NCBI RefSeq assembly: GCF_022230955.1 | Contig: NZ_JAKKFI010000111.1 | Location: forward strand, 1 to 43,891 | Direction: 5' to 3' | Length of the DNA stretch: 43,891 nucleotides | Source: Micromonospora cabrerizensis | GTDB taxonomy: Bacteria > Actinomycetota > Actinomycetes > Mycobacteriales > Micromonosporaceae | Part shown: positions 40,377-43,891 of the stretch, piece after piece | Numbering within the stretch: the first letter of the stretch is position 1 | How the letters are laid out: each line of letters starts with the position of its first letter | The notes under the pieces: model-generated | The model's input: the letters and a program-made list of their open reading frames with translations, nothing else | The model's database searches: none | What the model was told of the DNA's origin: nothing | Made by a program: the position numbers and the translations under genes

Positions 40377-41009
40377 CTATTCGAACAGGGAGAGCGTGAG
40401 CGTGGAGCTGTACTCGCCGGCGGCGACCTCCGCGGGGGTCCGCAGGTAGAGGTCGGCGTTGACGGAGTACGAGTCGCTGGCGACCGCCCCGGAGTCGAAG
40501 GCGGAGACGAGCAGCTCCTGGTCGACGAGGCCGACGTTGTTGCCCGGCAGGGTTGCCTCGTCCAGGGTGGTCACGACCTCCTCGCCCTCGGTGACCAGGC
40601 CGGTCTCCCCGCCGTCGAGCAGGCGGGGCTTCCAACCGAGGTGGTCGGCGGTGATCGGCGCCTGGCCGGAGTTGCCCGCGAAGGCGGTCGCGCTGCCGAG
40701 CACCGCCCAGCTGGCACCGTCGGGCACCTCGTCGGCGACACGGGTGTCGGTGACCGTGACCGTCGGCAACGTCCCGACGAACTGCCGGACCAGCAGGGTC
40801 GAGCCGTCCTCGGACAGCGCGACGGCGTCGCCGGCGATCGACAGGGCGAGCACGCCCGGTTCCCTGATCTCGTCGATGTCGACCGTGACGCGCACGCTGG
40901 CGTCGTCGTCGGGCTCCGCCATGGCGGGCGACGGCAGCACCGCGGCCCCGGCCAGGACGGCGCCGACGGCACCGGCGGCGAACATCTGCCGCCGAAGGTA
41001 TGCGTTCAT
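40377..41009 (-). CDS. Secreted WxL-like surface protein
   Basis: This 210-aa exported protein has a signal peptide (cleavage after AMA, about residue 31) and an all-beta domain without an anchor. It carries two Trp motifs at places that recall WxL domains: SWAVLGSATAF and HLGWKPRLLDGG. The strict W-x-L is not conserved. Encoding next to a DUF916 membrane protein is the arrangement of WxL surface complexes. It starts 27 bases past the GH43 gene, with a GGAG ribosome site, and is probably in the same operon. Binding to peptidoglycan or polysaccharide is inference. Confidence 0.72.
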   Translation of the reverse strand: MNAYLRRQMFAAGAVGAVLAGAAVLPSPAMAEPDDDASVRVTVDIDEIREPGVLALSIAGDAVALSEDGSTLLVRQFVGTLPTVTVTDTRVADEVPDGASWAVLGSATAFAGNSGQAPITADHLGWKPRLLDGGETGLVTEGEEVVTTLDEATLPGNNVGLVDQELLVSAFDSGAVASDSYSVNADLYLRTPAEVAAGEYSSTLTLSLFE

Positions 41010-41036
41010 GTGATCTCCGTTCTCGTGCAGGAGGGG

Positions 41037-43460
41037 TTATCCGCCGCAGGTGCCGGCGGGGTGTTGCACGGTGCGGACCGTCGTCACGTCCTGTCCGCCG
41101 ATCGACCCGGTCACCCGGACCGTCGCCGAACCCGCCGGCACCGACACGGCACGCGTGTTGAACGACTGGTAGGCGTTCGTCCCCGGCGCGACGGCCGCGA
41201 ACGACCGCTGGCCGTACGGGGTCTCCAGGGCGATCCCCACCGGCGCGTCGTGGTCGTTGCGCGCCTGCACCGCCACGTACGCCGTGCCGCCCACGCACCG
41301 CGCCGACGCAGTGACCGTGACGGGCAGCTCGGGCTGGGTGGCCGCCGCGAAGGCCCAGTTGTCGATCTCGAAGAGGTCCGTGCCGGCCGGCCCGGTGAAG
41401 GTGAAGTAGACGTCGTGCACGCCGCTGACGCCGTCGAGTTCGGCGGTCACCTCGGCCCACTGACCGGACGGGGTGTCGACCGGGATCGTGGCGACCACGG
41501 GTCCGGCGACGTCGTCCAGCCGCACCTGGATCTGCCCACCGGTGGCGAGCGCCCGCACCCGTGCCGTCACGCTCTGCGCGCCGTTGCCGCCGAAGTCCAC
41601 CGACGACAACGCGGTCCAGTCGCCGTTGTCGATGTCGCGGACGACCAGGTTCGGCGCGGCGCCACCGAACTGCGCGGAGCTGCCCTCGACCTTCGCCGTC
41701 GTGACGCCCTTGCTCCAGCCGAAGGTCTCGGCCTCGAAGACGCGGTACGGCGAGAAGTCCCGCACCTGGTTCACGCCGGCATAGGTGCCGACGACCTGCT
41801 GGATCGTGCCGTCCGGGTTGAAGGCCAACTCCTGGATGTGCGGGCTGCGGTACCCCTGGGTGGTGTTGCCGTTGATGCGCTTGTTCAGCGTCGGCGCGTG
41901 GTAGGTGAAGTAGTGCTTGCCCTCGAACTCGAACACCGACTGGTGGTTGTTGCCGCCGGTGCCGCTGCCGAAGAACTGCGACTGGTTCGGGAAGAGCACG
42001 CCGGCATAGGTCTCCTTCGGCCACGACATCGGGTCGTCGGAGATCATGTAGCCGATCTGGCCGCCGCCGGGGTAGCCGGGAAGTGGCTGCTGGCTACCAC
42101 CGAAGTCGTTCCCGCCGAAGTGCGACGAGTACGAGAAGTAGTACTTCCCGTCGCGCTTGAAGACGTGGCCCGCCTCGAACGCCACCGGGGCGTCCACCAC
42201 CGCCGCCGTTCCCTCGGTGGAGATCATGTCGTTGCCGAGTTCGATGGCCCGGATGTTCTTCGGGTTGTTGAACCGCTCGGCCGGCGGCATGCTCGTCGAC
42301 GCGGGACCACCACCGAAATAGAGGTACGGCTGGCCGTCGTCGTCGACGAACGGCGCCGGGTCGAACTTCCACGCGACGGTCTCGGCTCCGGGGGTGCGGC
42401 CGTCGATCAGCGTGCTGGTGCGCTCGCTGGTCCACGGGCCGAGCGGCGACGCACCGGTGATCACGTTGCTGGAGCCACCGCCGTTGGCGTAGTAGAGGAA
42501 GAACTTCTCCTCACCGTTCACCACCTTCTTGGTGATGCCGGGCGCCCACGAGTTGGCGGTGAACGGCGCAACCCCGTTCGGGCCGGCGACCTGGATCTCG
42601 CCGTGGTCCGTCCAGTTCACGAGGTCCTCCGAGGAGATCACCGTGATCTGGTTGATGTCGCCGTAGTTGATCCCCGGTGAGACGCCCGTGGCGGGGTCGG
42701 GGGCGTAACCCTGGGTGTCGTTGGTCAGGTACATGTAGACGCGGCCGTCGTGCACGAAACCGAAGCCGTCGGCACCGAACTTGTGCCCGATCAAGGGGTT
42801 GTGCTCCCCCGGCACCTTGCCGACGACCTCGATCGTCTTCGACGCCGGGGCGGGCGGGGCGGCGCCGACCACCGACACGTCGTCGAGCGTGAAGTCCATC
42901 AGGTGCAGGTCCGGGTCCGTGGACGGCGTGCTCGTCCACGGGGTCTCGAAGAACAGGCGTGCCGTCGAGACGCTCTGCCCCGCCGGGATCGTGAACGTCC
43001 CGTTGAACTGCGCCCACTGGCCCTTCGTCGCCGTCACGCTGACGAGGTTCGTGTAGGTGCCGCCGCCGTAGTGCATGGTCGCGAAGAACTGCTTCGTCGC
43101 CGGCCCGTTCGGGTTCTCGTACCTGATGCGGGCCGTCAGGGTGTAGGCCTGGCCGGCCTGCACCTTGCCGCTGAGGTCCTGCATCGGCCCGGAGCCGGTC
43201 GTGGTCCGGCTGGTGACGAGCACGGCGTTCGCGCCGGAGTAGGCGTCGGTCGTGGCCGACAACTGGGCGCTGTCGGTCGCGTTCCCGTTGTTCACGAACC
43301 AGTTGGCAAGGCCGTCCTCGAACCCGCCGTTGACGACGAGATTCGTGTCGGCGGCCTGGACCGGCCCCGAGCTGGCGACGATCCCTGCGGCCAGCATCAG
43401 GCCGACCGTCGCGATCGCCGCGACCCGGCCCCGGGTCGCTCGTCGCATTCGTTGTTCCAC
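41037..43460 (-). CDS. Secreted multidomain GH43-family glycoside hydrolase
   Basis: This is an 807-aa protein. Domains in order: signal peptide (to about 36); CBM4/9-like module (about 37-200; NLVVNGGFEDGLANWF); GH43 five-blade propeller (about 215-575); CBM6-like module (about 575-705; FEAETFGWSKG, ending NWAF); and a C-terminal beta domain (about 715-807; ARCVGGTAYVAVQARND). GH43 residues visible are Asp in KFGADGFGF or nearby, Asp in FDPAPFVDDDG, and the acid Glu in FEAGHVFKRDGKYY. Likely substrates are arabinan, arabinoxylan or xylo-oligosaccharides. The GTG start has GGAGG 7 bases upstream. The terminal domain is shared with the next gene. Confidence 0.93.
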   Translation of the reverse strand: MEQRMRRATRGRVAAIATVGLMLAAGIVASSGPVQAADTNLVVNGGFEDGLANWFVNNGNATDSAQLSATTDAYSGANAVLVTSRTTTGSGPMQDLSGKVQAGQAYTLTARIRYENPNGPATKQFFATMHYGGGTYTNLVSVTATKGQWAQFNGTFTIPAGQSVSTARLFFETPWTSTPSTDPDLHLMDFTLDDVSVVGAAPPAPASKTIEVVGKVPGEHNPLIGHKFGADGFGFVHDGRVYMYLTNDTQGYAPDPATGVSPGINYGDINQITVISSEDLVNWTDHGEIQVAGPNGVAPFTANSWAPGITKKVVNGEEKFFLYYANGGGSSNVITGASPLGPWTSERTSTLIDGRTPGAETVAWKFDPAPFVDDDGQPYLYFGGGPASTSMPPAERFNNPKNIRAIELGNDMISTEGTAAVVDAPVAFEAGHVFKRDGKYYFSYSSHFGGNDFGGSQQPLPGYPGGGQIGYMISDDPMSWPKETYAGVLFPNQSQFFGSGTGGNNHQSVFEFEGKHYFTYHAPTLNKRINGNTTQGYRSPHIQELAFNPDGTIQQVVGTYAGVNQVRDFSPYRVFEAETFGWSKGVTTAKVEGSSAQFGGAAPNLVVRDIDNGDWTALSSVDFGGNGAQSVTARVRALATGGQIQVRLDDVAGPVVATIPVDTPSGQWAEVTAELDGVSGVHDVYFTFTGPAGTDLFEIDNWAFAAATQPELPVTVTASARCVGGTAYVAVQARNDHDAPVGIALETPYGQRSFAAVAPGTNAYQSFNTRAVSVPAGSATVRVTGSIGGQDVTTVRTVQHPAGTCGG
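41040..41283 (-). repeat. Duplicated C-terminal domain coding segment, copy 1
   Basis: This segment aligns without gaps over its whole 244 bases to 43648-43891, at high nucleotide identity by eye. Both code for the C-terminal beta domain ending in CGG, so two neighbouring enzymes carry a recently duplicated or exchanged domain. Because copy 2 is cut by the window edge, the repeat may be longer. Confidence 0.85.
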
Positions 43461-43644
43461 GAAACGTCCTCCTTCATCTCTGACGTGCGGTCATCGGTGT
43501 ACGGGGGATCGGTGGGTGGTCCGGACATCCCGACTGCCGCCACCGGATCGAGGGCGGCCGGCGGCGCGGGACAGGTCCGCCGTTCCGCGCCGCGCGGCCG
43601 GTGGCCGGTGGTGCGCGCCGGTGAGCCGGGGGCTCGTGGTGCGG

Positions 43645-43891
43645 TCATCCGCCGCAGGTGACGGCGGGGTGCTGCGCGCTCCGCACGGTGGTCACGTCCA
43701 GGCCGCCGACCGTCCCGGTGACCCGGACCGTCGCCGAGCCGGTCAGCACCGACTCCGCCCGCGTGTGGAAGGACTGGTAGACGTTCGCCCCCGTCGCCAC
43801 CGCCGGGAACGACCGGTTGCCGTACGGGGTCTCCACCGTGATCTCGACCGGCGCGTCCGAGTCGTTGCGCGCCTGCACCGCCAGGTACGCC
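43645..43891 (-). CDS. C-terminal end of a second secreted hydrolase (partial)
   Basis: Only the last 81 or so codons are inside the window; the frame stays open to the right edge. The visible part is the same C-terminal beta domain as in the GH43 protein (AYLAVQARNDSDAPVEI, ETPYGNRSFPAVATGANVYQ, ending CGG). The gene is therefore probably another secreted glycoside hydrolase or lyase of the same region. The 184-base gap to the GH43 start (43461-43644) holds that gene's promoter and no other feature I can support. Confidence 0.85.
   Translation of the reverse strand, partial: AYLAVQARNDSDAPVEITVETPYGNRSFPAVATGANVYQSFHTRAESVLTGSATVRVTGTVGGLDVTTVRSAQHPAVTCGG

Noticed and set aside
39241..42024. 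927-codon minus-strand frame running through the DUF916 gene and back across the WxL-like and GH43 genes
   Set aside because: Only the last 358 codons (from ATG 40317) match a protein family. The upstream part is a shadow of two other genes.

Overview
This window is a very GC-rich actinobacterial chromosome segment. Gene content, NTG starts, TAnnnT boxes set a few bases before start codons, a nickel superoxide dismutase, LLM oxidoreductases and secreted plant-polymer hydrolases fit Micromonosporaceae, most likely Micromonospora. That placement is inference from style and gene content. I see no tRNA, rRNA, CRISPR array, transposase or phage gene.

Layout, left to right. 1-3443: a GC-rich tandem repeat and a 21-bp terminator, then a leftward operon of an RHH regulator, a DUF4097 protein and a DrrAB-type ABC exporter, with helically phased direct repeats in front of it. 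3474-9069: a FUSC membrane protein (-), a SigG/SigX5-type ECF sigma factor with a SnoaL tail, a double-SnoaL protein, and a 741-aa multi-pass membrane protein with a lipase-type GHSHG motif (+). 9072-13223: an NAD(P)-binding SDR (-), a methyltransferase (+), a predicted sortase-anchored ice-binding-like/collagen-like surface protein (+), an NTF2-like protein (-) and a FlaR-like P-loop kinase (-). 13394-15213: an rtcB-prfH RNA/ribosome repair operon. 15222-18719: an epoxide-hydrolase-like alpha/beta hydrolase (-), a PIG-L deacetylase and a GH10 xylanase (+).

18914-24522: an ArsR regulator, arginyl-tRNA synthetase with a previously unlisted 30-aa Arg-rich leader peptide upstream (-), a lipoprotein, a DUF6223 protein, and a LuxR-type response regulator/histidine kinase pair (-). 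24648-30857: a small unknown gene coupled to a DUF4132 gene, then a MarR regulator divergent from two LLM oxidoreductases and an F420/NADP-type reductase across a shared pair of palindromes. 30941-37334: a TPR protein, a DUF1801 protein, a secreted Ig-like protein whose ribosome binding site and start codon lie inside a 21-bp hairpin below a folded leader, an unknown protein, an IMPase-like protein lacking two canonical metal ligands, sodN, and a radical SAM protein with CX8CX2C spacing.

37390-43891 (all -): a polysaccharide-attack region with a PL1 pectate lyase, a DUF916/WxL-interacting-like membrane protein, a WxL-like secreted protein, a multidomain GH43 enzyme, and the C-terminus of a second enzyme that shares the GH43 protein's terminal domain. 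With the GH10 xylanase this suggests a plant-litter degrader. Palindromes of LacI type sit in front of the xylanase and pectate lyase genes.

The most novel signals are the argS leader peptide (candidate attenuator), the riboswitch-like leader of the Ig-like protein, the phased repeats before the RHH operon, the WxL-like pair beside a GH43 gene, and the sodN/radical-SAM neighbourhood.
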